From NCBI GenBank assembly GCA_000733355.1, contig JNVV01000012.1, forward strand, positions 709,655 through 773,654: a stretch of DNA of 64,000 nucleotides, written 5' to 3'. The notes beneath the pieces are model-generated. The model saw only the letters and a list, made by a program, of their open reading frames with translations, was not told the DNA's origin and did not search any database. The DNA comes from Falciphora oryzae (taxonomy: Eukaryota; Ascomycota; Sordariomycetes; Magnaporthales; Magnaporthaceae). The stretch's first letter is position 1; every line of letters starts with the position of its first letter. Shown piece by piece: positions 22,100 to 33,503 of this stretch. Position numbers and translations under genes: made by a program.

Positions 22100-23329
22100 T
22101 CAGGCCGTCGTGCTACTGTTTCCATCGCTACCAGCAATCAACTCCACCTCCTTGTAAACCTTGCCCGGGTTGTCCAGCACTCCCTTCTTATCCTCAATGC
22201 CCCGCACCCACCGATCAAAAAAGGCACCCACCAGCCCCCTGGTGATCTTCACTGCCCTGTCCCCCGGTATGCCGGCAGCCGAAAAGTTGGAAATGTTGTT
22301 GGGGCCGAGCTCCTTCCAAAACGCCAGGTCGGAGCAGTCCGAGTGCCCAAAGTCGTTGGTCAGCGTCCGGCGCCACCAGTCCGTCTGCAGCCTCGAGTAC
22401 TCGCCCCAGGTCACGTCGACGGTCTCCGGGTCGTCGCCCGGGATGTGCGCCCACGACCCGAACAGCATCTGCGGCTTGCGCGCGTCCTGCGTCGGGTTCC
22501 AGATGAGCCCGTCGAGGTTGATGGCCGCGACGGTTAGATTGGGCGACGTCTTGCCGGCCACGTCGAGCGCCAACGACCCGCCGAACGAGTGGCCCATGAT
22601 GCCCATGTTTGTCGTGGCGAAGGGCCACCCGTTCTCGGCTACCAGCGCGGGCCACGCGGTTTCGGTAATGTGCATCATCTCGCGCAGGCGGACGGTGTAG
22701 AGCTGCCGTAGAATCGGCTCCGTGAGTTGAATGTCCGTCGGCGTCCCGATGATACCAGGCCCCGGGTTGGTGGGCCCGCCACCGCCGGGCGCGTCCGGGT
22801 TGGGGTACCAGACGAAGGGCTGCTCGTAGGCGTGCTCGATGCCGACAACGGCGTAGCCGCGCGACGCGAGGTCCGACAGCAGCATCGTGTTGGTTTCCGG
22901 CGGCGAGCCCGTGCCGCCCGCGCCCCAGACGAGGGTTGCGTACTTCCGGCCCGTCAGTCTAGCCACCTTGGCAGCTGGCGCCGGGGTCGCGCCCCAGCGG
23001 ACCTGGGCGGTCAGGGCGCGCAGCTTGTCGAGCGGCAGGCCGTAGTAGCCGCCGTAGAGGCGCACAATCTCCGGGTGCAGGTATGGCGTCGCGGGGCGGG
23101 GCGGCGCGTCGAGGGTGGGGTAGAAGACGGTGGCGAGGTAGGAGGCGGTGATGTTGCCCGGTGCGAAGGGGTCGTCGGGGTTGACGAAGGGGACGGCGTG
23201 CTTGCTGATGCCGACGTTAAAGGGGCCTGTGGGCCCGATTATGGGCTGCAGGGAGGCGATAGCGGTGGTGAGGAGGGTGAGGGCTGTGAGGGCTAGCCGT
23301 GTAGGCGGGGGAAGACTAGGGGACCGCAT
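22100..23329 (-). CDS. Secreted PAF-acetylhydrolase-like esterase/lipase
   Basis: A single-exon gene of 409 residues. The N-terminus (RLALTALTLLTTAIASLQ) is a signal peptide after a short basic start. The body follows the platelet-activating-factor acetylhydrolase family: an ISKHAVPFVNPDDPFAP start, RKYATLVWGAGGTGSPPETNTMLLSDLASRGYAVVGIEH with the oxyanion region, and the nucleophile elbow in NMGIMGHSFGGSLAL (G-H-S-F-G, catalytic Ser). Asp of AAINLDGLIW and a later His (NDFGHSD) are the likely triad partners. Family members hydrolyse short-chain esters or oxidised phospholipids; the substrate here is unknown. It is tail-to-tail with the gamma-glutamyltransferase gene, 199 bp apart. Confidence 0.87.
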   Translation of the reverse strand: MRSPSLPPPTRLALTALTLLTTAIASLQPIIGPTGPFNVGISKHAVPFVNPDDPFAPGNITASYLATVFYPTLDAPPRPATPYLHPEIVRLYGGYYGLPLDKLRALTAQVRWGATPAPAAKVARLTGRKYATLVWGAGGTGSPPETNTMLLSDLASRGYAVVGIEHAYEQPFVWYPNPDAPGGGGPTNPGPGIIGTPTDIQLTEPILRQLYTVRLREMMHITETAWPALVAENGWPFATTNMGIMGHSFGGSLALDVAGKTSPNLTVAAINLDGLIWNPTQDARKPQMLFGSWAHIPGDDPETVDVTWGEYSRLQTDWWRRTLTNDFGHSDCSDLAFWKELGPNNISNFSAAGIPGDRAVKITRGLVGAFFDRWVRGIEDKKGVLDNPGKVYKEVELIAGSDGNSSTTA

Positions 23330-23978
23330 CGTGGCTGATCAATGACTGATGTCCGAGACAGCCCTTGGGAGAGCACAGCGAGCATCCGATGGCTTTTTTT
23401 TTATCGCGGCCCCTGAGATTCCCATCTGGATATCCCCAGAAATTATGATCGTTGGCCACGGACAACAGAACAGCGCCATCCATGTCTTTATACCTACCGA
23501 TATCCGTCGGTATCTCGGCGGGGAGATCATAGCCTGCCTTGATCGAAATTGAATGCTTACCTGCAGGGCCGCTTCATCCTATCGTAAGCACACTAGATAT
23601 GGCGGCTCGGTCACCGGGATGTCAGCACCGCCGTGAGACGACGGGAAAACAACGACCGGGGAACCGGAGCCGCGAGGTACACAACGCGATCCCCGCATTC
23701 CTGCAGGATTTCGCCGACGCTAAGCCGCAGCACCGATACGTATTGACCAAACTGGCCTTCCTATTTGCGCGGTCATATGGATTCCAGGTGCACATTTCCG
23801 ATATGAGGCAAGGCGCCACGGAGCCGAACCACAGTCGCGGGGCCGGGCAGGGCGCGCTCCGGCAAGCCCGACCAAAACAACGAATGCATTACCCAAACCA
23901 CTACCGATAGAAGTTTCTGTTGACACTATTCTGCGGATACCCCTTTCCTGAGGAAGCCGTTTGAGGGTTGAGTCGTTA
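23330..23978. other. No gene seen; upstream region of the esterase
   Basis: Includes the likely promoter of the minus-strand esterase. A + strand ORF at 23539-23910 has no recognisable motif. Confidence 0.4.
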
Positions 23979-25190
23979 GACAAGGTCCAAAACTGTTGCC
24001 TTCGCCTTCCCATCGTCAAGTAACCCTTTCGCTTCTCCAAACATCAACCCCAGCACGTGGCACGCTCTGACAAACGCGTAGGGGCCGCCGCTCTTAGTCC
24101 CTTGGGGCCGCAGTACGGCAGGAAGCTTGCAGCCGTGGAAGCTTGCAGCCGTGGAGCATCCAGACCTCGTCGCCGGGGCGGAGAGGCTGCGTCGCGACAC
24201 CGAGGTACCCCACCGCCGTTTCGAAAAGGAAACCATCACCAAATTCCTCTAATTTGCCCAAAAAATCCGCAAATCCCATAGTAAACTCGTTGCCCGGAAG
24301 TGTAAGACTCCCGGGAGGCCTAACCATATTGCAGTAGGCGTCCACAACTTTTCGCCACCATATCTGGTTGTTGTCGCCGTCGGCAAATGGCTCGAGCTTG
24401 CCGAGAACATCGAAGCCCCTAGCAAAGTCGACCGGTTGTCTCAATTACGAGTTGCGATCCATCGTCGCAAATAGCGCAGCCGCGGATGGGATAGAGGTAT
24501 CAATCGCCGCCGCCAGCGCGCCGTTCACGATATCCACCGGGTGGGGGTAAAACTCGCCGTGCCGGCACGCGTAGTCTACCAGAAATTTGTACATGCCGTC
24601 GCGCTCCGCCAGGAACGCAGGTCGCAGCTGACTGCTCGAAAGCTGCAATGTGTCAGCTTGCACGCCCAGAACGCGCAGCGCTGGCCCCCTCGTGGCCACC
24701 GTTGCCGCAATTTTGCTCGGTAATACCACGGGCAGGAGTTGCAGGTCACTCGCGAGGAGGCAGCCATAAAATCCTCGAAGACGCCCTTCGCAGCGGAGAC
24801 CAACACAAACCCCGAGATCGAGAGGCGGTTGATCGCTTGCGAACAGGTGTAATAGTCGAATGACACAATCTAGTGCGTTATCCAGTTCCAATTCACCTAT
24901 CTGCGAGTCGTCTTTAGTAATAAAGATAAGGTTTTCGGGCCTGGAAAGCACAGGCTCCTGGAAGGTCCCCAGTAGGGCAGCGACATGAAATGTTCCAGAG
25001 ACTCTCAGGGAGCGTTGTAGACATTTCGAGTACCTTGGAACTCCGGCTCAAGCCCGAGTGAGCCAGGCCAGTTGCGCAACGATTCGAGATAGTCACCCGC
25101 CTCAACCCCGATCTCTTCTGCTTTTTGTACCACCTTGGAGATGAGCTCCAGCATTCTCATCGCTGGGGGATGCAGGGATGAGTTCCCAGA
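23979..25190 (-). pseudogene. HET (heterokaryon incompatibility)-like gene remnant
   Basis: Minus-strand pieces in several frames read in order as the middle and C-terminal part of a HET-type protein: VYAFLG-like start (about 25190), KVVQKAEEIGVEAGDYLESLRNWPG, a long frame 24951-24445, then RGFDVLGKLEPF..GFLFETAVGYLGV and RPGDEVWMLHGCKLP followed in another frame by AVLRPQGTKSGGPYAFV and FGEAKGLLDDG to a stop near 23979. The GDEVWMLHGCKLPAVLRP segment is the hallmark of HET C-termini. The frame is broken at 24122-24153 by an exact 16-bp tandem duplication, and elsewhere by stops. The N-terminal HET domain itself was not found. Family call rests on the C-terminal pattern. Confidence 0.55.
24122..24153. 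repeat. Exact 16-bp tandem duplication inside the HET-like pseudogene
   Basis: GAAGCTTGCAGCCGTG occurs twice head to tail. With one copy the minus-strand HET-like frame reads through; with two it is shifted by one base. This is a simple slippage-type duplication that inactivates the frame. Confidence 0.85.
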
Positions 25191-25486
25191 AAAGCGTAAA
25201 CAGCGTCGGCCATTTTGAAAATATCACCCATCATGGAAACCTGGTGCGTCTTTTCGTCCGGGCCATCCTGATAGATATTGAAGGAAAAGATGTGACCCAA
25301 GGCTGCACCATGATCCCGCTGACCGTTTCCTATGTTTTACATATAAAATAAGTGGCTTAGGAGTTCTCCGACCCGCACGTAGAGCAGATTCACCATCTTC
25401 CACCGTACGGAATAATCGAGCCCGGCCTACCAATACTATTTACAGGCACAGCATAGGGCTATCATCACAGCAAAAGAGGCTTTAGG

Positions 25487-27295
25487 TTACCTGAGCCCAA
25501 AGTGACACACGTACCCGCCGACCATGGCCGCCGTGGACAGGAATATGACGGCACCCGTGACGATGCCCTGGTTGAAAAATCCAATGTCCGCTCTTCCCTT
25601 GACACGCTGCAGGGGGGAGATAGAAGGCGCCGTGAGAGTTGAGAGAAGCCGAGATTCGGAGCCGGCGAGGACGTCTTCCAGAAGCTTGCTGTCCTTGGAA
25701 GGGTTGACGAAGACAGACTTGGGACTGGTGAAGATGGTTTTCGAGTAGGCCGTAAGCGTGGAAAATTGGTAGGAAAGGGGGGCGGTCCGGCGGGCCATCG
25801 GGTTGACTGGGTGGGGGCGTGTGCATGTTGCTGTTAGCCATGTTCACCTCAACCTTGTTTCTTGCTTGGAGGCAGCCGCCGATGTGGCGATAGTCAACAA
25901 GATAGACTCACACAAGATGTCCAGGGGAATGTGGTTCACAAAGCTCGTGGGCGAGTCGATGAATTGGGTGATGTACTTTGCCGCTGGTGGCGCCGCGAAG
26001 ATGTAGGCAGCGCCGAGGTGTCCGATGCTGAAAGACAAGAGGTCAGCCGGTGAGTGGGAGAAAGCGCCCAGACGCCCCAGGGAAAACACGTAATTACCTG
26101 GTCGCTAAGTCGATGGCGTCGTCCATGCTGGTCACGGCGTGGACCACGAGGCGGCGCTCTTGGATCTTCTCCCCGAAAATAGCCGATTTCCTATGCCGTC
26201 CAACACCAAACCGTCAGCAAAGCCCTGGGCCACGCCACAAACACAGCCCAATACCTGAAGTGTCGACACGACTCACCGATCCTCGAGGCAAACGACAGCT
26301 CCGGAGACCCCCGAGGACAAAACGTCGGCCTTGGCCTGCAGTCGCTCTCTTTCCGCGAACACTCCACGTCGGGCATCTACGCCGCTCGCTTCTCCGGCCT
26401 TCTCACCGTGTCCGACGCCCGCCGACTGGGACACGACCTCCTGTTGGACGGCCCCCAGGAAGTCCTTTTTGACCCACTCGTTGACCAGGACCACGTCGGG
26501 GGCGTACGGCGACCTTCCCCGGAGCGCGAAACGGGCCGCCACGAGGGACTTGGCGGCTGCCCCGAGGTCCGCGTCGCGTTCGACGATGGCGACGACCCGT
26601 GCGTCGGGGCAAGATGTTATTTGGCCGTGCAGGGTCGGAGAAGAGGGCGGCGTCCTCGTCGCCGGCCCGCTGTGCAACACGGAAACGAGACGGCCGCCGG
26701 GATCGGGTTCGCTGGCCTCTGCGCTGGTGACTAGGAAGATGTCGTGGTCGAGGGCTTCGGCGATGAGGCCGAGCAGCAGCTTTGGAGTCTCGAGACGGAC
26801 ATTCTCAATCTATCCTTCCCGGTCCCCGTCAGTTAGCCAAAAAAAAAGAGGGAAGAAAAATCGAGGCTCGAGAACGGGCTAGCCGTCACTTACCTGGACA
26901 ACGATGCAGTTCCCCGCCGCCAAAGCCGGAACCAGCGCACTCATCAGCCCAAACAGAAAGGCATGTCCCATCGGTGCCGGCCTGATCAAGACGACGCCCA
27001 CTGCTACCCTCCCGCTCGGGACGTCCATGTTCTTCGAGGCGGCGTATTCCTCCATCCGCTCCTTGTCGGGGTCGAGGCCGTCGTGGGTTTCGGCCAGTAA
27101 CCGCATGGAAAGCCAGTACTCGGTGGCCACCTCGCCTGGCGTGTGGGAGGTGTCTCTGGCCATGCTTGCTTGGATGTCCGAGGCGTTCCGGGACAGGGCG
27201 TTGTGCAGGTTCTGGAGCTGGGTTTTGCGGAAGATAGGGTTCAGCGCGCGGCCGTCGATGGCGGCGCTGCGAATCCTGGCGAACGGTTTGGCCAT
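25487..27295 (-). CDS. Membrane-anchored aldehyde-dehydrogenase-like protein lacking catalytic residues
   Basis: Five exons: 27295-26894, 26809-26277, 26190-26098, 26027-25912 and 25806-25487. All four introns have GT..AG ends (GTAAGT, GTGAGT, GTAATT, GTGAGT donors) and all joins keep frame, giving 487 residues. The ALDH fold is recognisable from RKTQLQNLHNAL.., the RPAPMGHAFLFGLMSALVPALAAGNCIVVQ segment equivalent to the cofactor/substrate tunnel, DARVVAIVERDADL, SPYAPDVVLVNEWVKKDFL, and FGEKIQERRLVVHAVTSMDDAI. The catalytic Cys (usual G-Q-x-C) is replaced by RGRSPYAP and the general-base Glu (E-L-G-G) is absent. The C-terminus ends in a hydrophobic helix (GIVTGAVIFLSTAAMVGGYV), a likely tail anchor. 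It is probably not a dehydrogenase; a binding or scaffold role is possible. Confidence 0.8.
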
Positions 27296-28073
27296 GGTGA
27301 ATTGCAGCCCAGTGTTGAGTCTTTGAGACCTGAGTCTTGCGTCTTGGCTGGATGCTTGATGATGTTTAGTCGCGAGTGATGGTCGCCAAGCGAAGGGGCT
27401 GCTCGGCTGCCGAGGAGGAAGATGCGGAGTAAAAGTGCGGAGAAGCAAAGTAAATGCTCGCAGCCAGAATGTCTGTTTGTTGACATGGAAATTGACCTCA
27501 AAGCTGGTAAAGAAGACTCCTTGGACCTCCGGACACCCTTAAGGATGTGGTAGCCGGCCCACCGGCGGCATTGCTCCGTCGAAGCTCCGGCCTGCGGTTG
27601 CGAAATTCGTGCCGTGTCTTCCTCCTTGTCAGGGGGCCGTCAGGGGCCTCCTTGGGGGAATGTTGACAGGGGTTCATGTTATCCGCCCCCGCACTCTCCA
27701 CATCCCGGCCAGTGGTCCCCTCCACATTCCCGCAACAGGGGATAAGCGCTTCCCTGTGTCTGTACTGTGATGTAGCGCAGCGCGCTCCGAGCCATTCCGT
27801 TAACACCGGACCAGCCGTGATGCCACCCTGGCTTCCAAGTTCTATCGGAGCTCCATTCTGTTGTTGAGGAAGGAAGGAGACGCTGCCGTACCGCATGTAA
27901 GGTTACTACGGTCCGTCCGCGCAGACTGGCGTACCCAGGCGCCCCTTTTCAATCCCATTTTCTCCTCGCCCACAGCTTCGCACCATACAGATCTTCAACT
28001 GTTTTTCTTTTGTCGTTCCTGTCGCTTGTGTTTTTCTCGGTGCTCCCCACGCCTCTCTCGGCCAACCGAAGCC
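27296..28073. other. Divergent promoter region
   Basis: 778 bp between the start codons of the minus-strand ALDH-like gene and the plus-strand small gene. Pyrimidine-rich near 27970-28040. No RNA gene or repeat recognised. Confidence 0.5.
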
Positions 28074-28548
28074 ATGTCGACCACCACAACCAAGGTGCGC
28101 GAGACGAGGACATCGGCCCCGATAGCCGCCGTCTTGCAAGACTACAAACTTCATCACTCGGCTGCCCTGGACGCACCCGTCACGACGGACGACGCCGCTT
28201 CTTCGGTCCCGCCGAAGCCCGCGGGGGCCAAGTCGACGAGCGCAAACCCGGCAGGCTGGGACGTCCCGCACCGCCGTGTCCCTCCCTTCCGGCCCACCAA
28301 CAGGCATAGGGACCCTGCCGAGACAAACGTCTACCAGAACGCCGTGGAGCGCGCCTTCATCACGACCATGTTTGCGGGGCTGTTTGTGAACGCGGTAAGG
28401 CCGGCCGGCAGTCGTCTCGAATGGCGAGAAAACGGGGTACTGACAATTGCCTTGACTCTCGCAGACCGTAGCCAAGATATGGAGGGCATCGTTTGAGCAG
28501 TTGGGCGTTGCGGGGCTGTTCAGATATGCGATCGGTGGCGAGATTTGA
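28074..28548 (+). CDS. Small hypothetical protein, possibly membrane-associated
   Basis: Two exons, 28074-28394 and 28465-28548, across a 70-nt phase-0 intron (GTAAGG..TCGCAG), giving 134 residues. The first 90 residues are polar, Pro/Ser/Thr-rich and likely disordered. The C-terminal part (NAVERAFITTMFAGLFVNATVAKIWRASFEQLGVAGLFRYAIGG) is an amphipathic-to-hydrophobic helix pair. I do not recognise the family, although the clean splice and strong contrast between regions argue for a real gene. It is divergent from the ALDH-like gene. Confidence 0.6.
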
Positions 28549-28701
28549 TCTGATGACGGGATTGGACTCGGAATTCGTTTCGCTGGTATTGACGGGGAGC
28601 ACTTGAAATGCGTCCGTTGGGGCTCGCCATATTCGTGCATACGCATTCAAATATCTGGCTATGCAGCTTCTCAACATCTTCGCCCGTGTGAAGTCGGCGT
28701 C

Positions 28702-29250
28702 CTATTGAGACGCCTTCACACCCTTCATCCCGCCATAGTCTTCCTTGACCTCCTCCCCGACGGCAAAGGCCTTGGCCGGCTGCAGCACGTACAGCATCCT
28801 CGCCCACTCCGCCTTGCTCGTGTTCCGCCACGCGTGCATCGTCGCCCTCTGCACGCAAATATCCCCCCTCCGCATCGGCCTCGTCTCCCCCGAGTCCAGC
28901 ACCAGCTCCACCTCGCCCTCGAGCACGACGCCGTAGTCGATGCTCACGGTCCGGTGCATGGGCGACGTGAAGTCGGGTGGGATGTCGACGTACCGCAGCA
29001 CGGTGCCGTTGGAGACGGTCAGCCCGGGAGGGCGGGAGAGGTAGCCCTGGTAGACGGAGACGTCGGCGCCGTCCTTGAGCTCGATCGGGAAGCCCTCGGT
29101 CACGTAACACTGGGCGAAGAAGGCGTCGCCCTTACCGAGCTCGTAGAAGGGTGCTGCGGCGGGGATGGACGTGTCGATGACCGCTTTGCCTTGGGCGTTA
29201 TGCGTGGTTATGAAGCGGTTGGGGATGTGGAGCTTGCCGTTGAGGGCCAT
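28702..29250 (-). CDS. Cupin-domain protein
   Basis: A single exon of 182 residues. The cupin core occupies about residues 85-165: motif 1 around SPMHRTVSIDYGVVLEGEVEL and motif 2 around RRGDICVQRATMHAWRN, giving at least two metal-ligand histidines. Small fungal cupins of this type lie in many catabolic and secondary-metabolite clusters and may act as dioxygenases, isomerases or decarboxylases. It is divergent from the fumarylacetoacetase-family gene (469 bp between starts), which makes it the left end of the proposed catabolic cluster. The metal-ligand set is not a textbook germin pattern (H-R rather than H-x-H), so activity is uncertain. Confidence 0.85.
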   Translation of the reverse strand: MALNGKLHIPNRFITTHNAQGKAVIDTSIPAAAPFYELGKGDAFFAQCYVTEGFPIELKDGADVSVYQGYLSRPPGLTVSNGTVLRYVDIPPDFTSPMHRTVSIDYGVVLEGEVELVLDSGETRPMRRGDICVQRATMHAWRNTSKAEWARMLYVLQPAKAFAVGEEVKEDYGGMKGVKASQ

Positions 29251-29718
29251 ATTGTTTTGCAGCTTTGCCGTTGCCTTTCTTAGGCAAGGGCGATGTTGTC
29301 TATGCTGTAATAATGGCTAAATAGAGGTTGGAAGTTGGAGCCTTGTTTGTCTTGGTGAGGATCGGGCCGGAGAGGCCGTGATGCGAGACGACGACCCGGA
29401 AACGTGCACTTTGGGGGTTTCAAGTAACAGCAACAACAGTTGCGGGACAATAGATCTTCGCCTGGTCGCGGTTGCCGAGGTCAACCAGCAGCTTGACCCC
29501 ACGATGGTCGGGATGTGGGGGAAGGGGAGGGAGGCCGGTTTCTCACAACCATCCCAACTCTCACCACCCACTCATGTCGTATATGATGCGAGTCCACTGC
29601 GGATGTTCGGCCCGAGTCTGATCTGAGCCTATGGACAAGACTGACGTGTTGAAGAGAAGCTGCGTGGGCCCACGCCGTGATTGCCAAACTCGCCGCTGCG
29701 CACACGTTAGTCTCGATC

Positions 29719-31134
29719 ATGTCCGGATACCGTCACCACTTCTCGACCCGCAACATACCATTCGGCATAGCGTCGTCGTCCAAGCACGCAGAGCCTCAAG
29801 CGGCAACACGAGTGGGGGATTCCGTGGTTTTTCTCCACGACTGCCATGTCGCCGGACTGTTCAATGGCATCGAAGACCTGCCCGAGGAAGTCTTCAAAAA
29901 GAAAACGTTGAACGGCTTTGCAGCGCTCCCGAAAACCATCCATAGCAACGTCCGCAAGGCTCTCCAGGATGCTGTTCGGGAGGATGAAGGCCGTTTTGAT
30001 GCTTTGCCCGTGGGAAGCATTGAGCAAGTAACCCATGTGACGATGCACATGCCAATGAGTGTTGGGGATTTCGTCGGTACGATTTCCGTCGTTCTCCCTC
30101 CCATACTTCTCCTTAGTTGACGATCCAGATGGCCAGACTTCTCCTGCTCCCTCGAACACGTCAAAAACGCCGGGCGCATCGTCATCAACGACGAACGGCC
30201 CCCACCGGCCTTTTTCAACTTCCCCATCGGCTACCAGGGCCGCGCCGGCTCCATCGTCGTGTCGGGGACGGACATTGAGCGGCCGATGGGACAGTACCGC
30301 GACAAGACAGCGCAGCCCACGAACGACGGCGAGCTGCCCGTCGTGCACGGGCCGTCGCGCAGTGTCGACTACGAGATGGAGTTTGCGGCCGTCATAGGCA
30401 AGCCACTGCCGATGAATGCGAGGTTGAAGGCCGTGGATGTGGATGAGCACATTTTTGGGTTCGCCCTCTTGAATGACTGGAGCGGTTAGAGGGCGCCCTC
30501 CCCCGAACTCTCAGAGAATGCCCCTACGAGAAAGACATATGCACTGACCACATGGCTACTGAACTCTCCAGCCCGGGACATCCAAAGCTTCGAAATGGTG
30601 CCCCTCGGTCCTCTCAACGGCAAGAACCTGGGCACCACGCTCTCGCCCTGGATCGTTACCCCCGACGCGCTGGAAGCCTTCAAGACCGAGGGCCAAGCCC
30701 CGATCGTGCCCATCCCGACGTATCTCCAAGATCCGGAACGCAAGACGTATGCCGTCAAGATGCAGGTTGAGATCCTGACGGGCGGGGACGACCAGACCGC
30801 GACTGCGACGGTCGTGGGCAGGTCTTGCATCTCGAGCCTCTACTGGTCAGTCCGGCAGATGATCGCGCACGTCGCGAGCGCGGGGACCGCCCTGCGCACG
30901 GGAGACGTCATGGCGACGGGGACGGTGACCGGGCAGGGACGCGACGCGCTCGGGTGTCTCCTCGAGGTGACGGATGGGGGCAGGGCCCCGCTGACGCTGC
31001 AGGACGGGAGCGAGAGGCGGTTTCTCCAGGATGGAGACGTGGTCCGCATGACGGCCGTGGCGGGGGATGAAGGGTCCGGGGTCGGGTTTGGGGAGTGTGT
31101 GGGGAGAGTTGTTCCCAGCCGGCCGTTTGATTAG
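29719..31134 (+). CDS. Fumarylacetoacetase-family C-C hydrolase
   Basis: Three exons: 29719-30076, 30137-30484 and 30572-31134, across introns of 60 nt (GTACGA..GGCCAG) and 87 nt (GTTAGA..CTCCAG), giving 422 residues, the usual length of FAH. Family motifs run in order: FSTRNIPFGIAS, DSVVFLHD, MPMSVGDFVDFSCSLEHV (Asp120), PPPAFFNFPIGYQGRAGSIV, VDYEMEFAAVIG (Glu199 and Glu201), FALLNDWSARDIQ (Asp233), VPLGPLNGKNLGTTLSPWIV. These metal-binding acids fall at the same residue numbers as in mouse FAH except the first. FAH hydrolyses fumarylacetoacetate to fumarate and acetoacetate; relatives split other beta-diketones. With a neighbouring extradiol dioxygenase rather than homogentisate dioxygenase, the substrate may be another ring-cleavage product. 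Confidence 0.93.
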
Positions 31135-31494
31135 CTGCGACGTGTAAATTTGACCTGCCATCTGACCCTGTCTCCCTGACCCCGGAATTCGACACCCCCT
31201 CGTTCCCGAGTCGACCCCGCACTCACCTCGCAATCCAGGTAGCACCCTGCAGGTACTGTGCCAAGTGTCGGGACGAGTGGAGGCGAGCATGTCCGTGTTG
31301 GAATCAGGGGAGCTCGTCTGGATGACTGCCGGCTTCGGCCTTGGTGATTGAAAGGGTGTGCCTTCTTTCTTCTTTTCGTTTGATATTGAGTATTTGCTCT
31401 CGTTGATGTCGCGACTTCGTCTCGGTAACTCTGTTTACTCACTCGTCTCCTCCTCGCCCTCCCCTTACCCTCCGGCTCATAAACATTCGTCAAC

Positions 31495-33353
31495 ATGCCC
31501 GGCCAAATTCGTGACCTCCACACGGTCGACGAAACGTCGTACCCTTACATATTCGAACAGAATGTCACCGTCCGGATCACGTCCGGCGGCGGCGGCCTCG
31601 TCCGGTGCAACGTCTACAGGCCCAAATCAGGCGACAAGGCGCCGGTTCTGGTGACATACGGTCCATACGGGAAAGATCTCCACTACAAGGAGTAAGTACA
31701 AGTTGAAAGAGAAGAGTCCCACAGCCGCCCCTGGCTCGCCCGCTACGTCACCGCTTCTGACACGAAGAGCTCACCATTCGCAGCTTCACGCCCAAGTTCT
31801 CCGAGGTTAATGACGAGCACAAATCGGCCCATTCGGCCTGGGAGACGCCCGACCCGGGATTCTGGACCAGCAAAGGCTACGCCGTGGTACGCGCCGACGA
31901 GCGTGGCACCGGCCAGTCCCCCGGCATCCTCGATACCATGTCCTGCAGCACCTCGGACGTTTTCGTAGACGTGATCGAGTGGGCCGCCGAGCAACCCTGG
32001 TCGACGGGCAAGGTTGGCTTGTTAGGGATAAGTTATTACGCCGGCAGCCAGTGGCGCGTCGCGGCGCGCGAACCCAAGGGCCTTTGCGCCATGGTCCCTT
32101 GGGAAGGCATGTCCGATTACTACCGTGATCGGTGCCGGCACGGCGGTATCCTATCAAACGGGTTTATTAAATTTTGGTGGAACCGGCAAGTTGTCACCAA
32201 CCAGTACGGGCGTCCCGGGCGTGTGGCTTCCATCGAAGGTGACTTGAGCGAAGAGGAGCTCGCGGCCAACCGCAACGACCAAGTTCTCGATAACCAGGCG
32301 CATCGGTTCCGGGACGAAAAGTACTATGCTTCCAAGGAGTACAACATGGGCGATATTAAAGTTCCGTTGCTCTCCGTCGGCAATTGGGGCGGTATTTTGC
32401 TGCACCTTCGCGGTAATATTGAAGGGTATACGCACGCCGGCTCCCAGTTCAAGTACCTTCGCATGATTACTGGGCGGCACGATCTCCCCTTTTACTACAA
32501 AGAAGAGGTCGACGTGCAGCTCAGCTTCCTCGACGCTTTCCTCAAAGGCGAGGACCGCGTCGGCTGGTCCCAAGAGGGCAAGGTGGCGCCCGTCAGCCTA
32601 GTGCTGCGCAAAGGTAACGTTGGCTTTAACAACGCTGAGAAGGAAAAGGCCTACGAGCGCCGCGAGGAGCAGTCGTGGCCTCTCGCCCGCACGCGGTACA
32701 CCAAGTTCCACCTCACGCCGGACGACCAAGGTCTTTCCACTACCCCCAGCGCCATCGGTGTGCAAAGGAGAAAACTAAGCTACCGCGCCTTGGGCACCAT
32801 GGACGGCCCGCAGCTTCTCCAGTTCACCACAGCCCCGTTCGCGCAAGATACGGAAATTACGGGCCACGTCGTCGCACGCCTCAGCGTGTCTGTAACAGCC
32901 GACCCCGGCGGCCCTACGCCTAGCGATATCGACCTTTTCCTCACGCTGCGCTATCTCGGCCCCGACGGTGAAGAAGTTTTTTACACCGGTACGGCGGGCG
33001 ACCCCGTGCCACTGACCAAAGGCTGGCTTCGCGCTTCGCTGCGCAAAGTTAACCGGGAACACCCCAAGCACCGCGAGTGGCTGCCCCATCGCGACTACAC
33101 AAGCAGGGACGTACTGCCGGTCATTCCGGGCGAAGTGTATGCGGTCGACGTGGAGGTGTGGCCGACCAACGTCGTCGCGGAAAAAGGGGGTAGGATCGTG
33201 CTGGAGGTCGCTTCAGGGGATACGCAGGGGTCGGGCATCTTCTTGCACAACGATGTGGTGGACAGGGCCGAGGACGTTTTCCGGGGTTGGAACAATGTTC
33301 ATTTCGGAGGCGGCGCGGAGAACTACGTCGTGCTTCCCATCATTCCCAACTAG
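31495..33353 (+). CDS. CocE/NonD-family serine hydrolase (first copy)
   Basis: Two exons, 31495-31691 and 31784-33353, across a 92-nt intron (GTAAGT..CGCAG), giving 588 residues. The N-terminal alpha/beta-hydrolase domain (PF02129 type) contains DKAPVLVTYGPYGKD, KGYAVVRADERGTGQSPG and the nucleophile in KVGLLGISYYAGSQW (G-x-S-Y). The C-terminal jelly-roll domain typical of X-Pro dipeptidyl-peptidase and cocaine-esterase relatives follows from about residue 370. Family members cut esters or amides, including acyl-amino-acid and lactam substrates. It lies 360 bp downstream of the FAH-family gene on the same strand. A second, diverged relative lies at 45541-47316. Confidence 0.9.
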
Positions 33354-33503
33354 GTTGCGGATGCTAAATGGACTTGGGTCACGTCGCCGTCGTTATTTAC
33401 TTTTGGTCATGGCAGGGCCAAACGCAAGACTGAGACCCGACGGCACGGCACGTAATTAGAGCTTGGTTTTAATGCAATCACCCACTACTATACGACGATC
33501 CGC

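Noticed and set aside
29719..31134. Part of the standard tyrosine/homogentisate degradation cluster
   Set aside because: Homogentisate dioxygenase and maleylacetoacetate isomerase are absent nearby; the ring-cleavage enzyme here is of LigB/DODA type.
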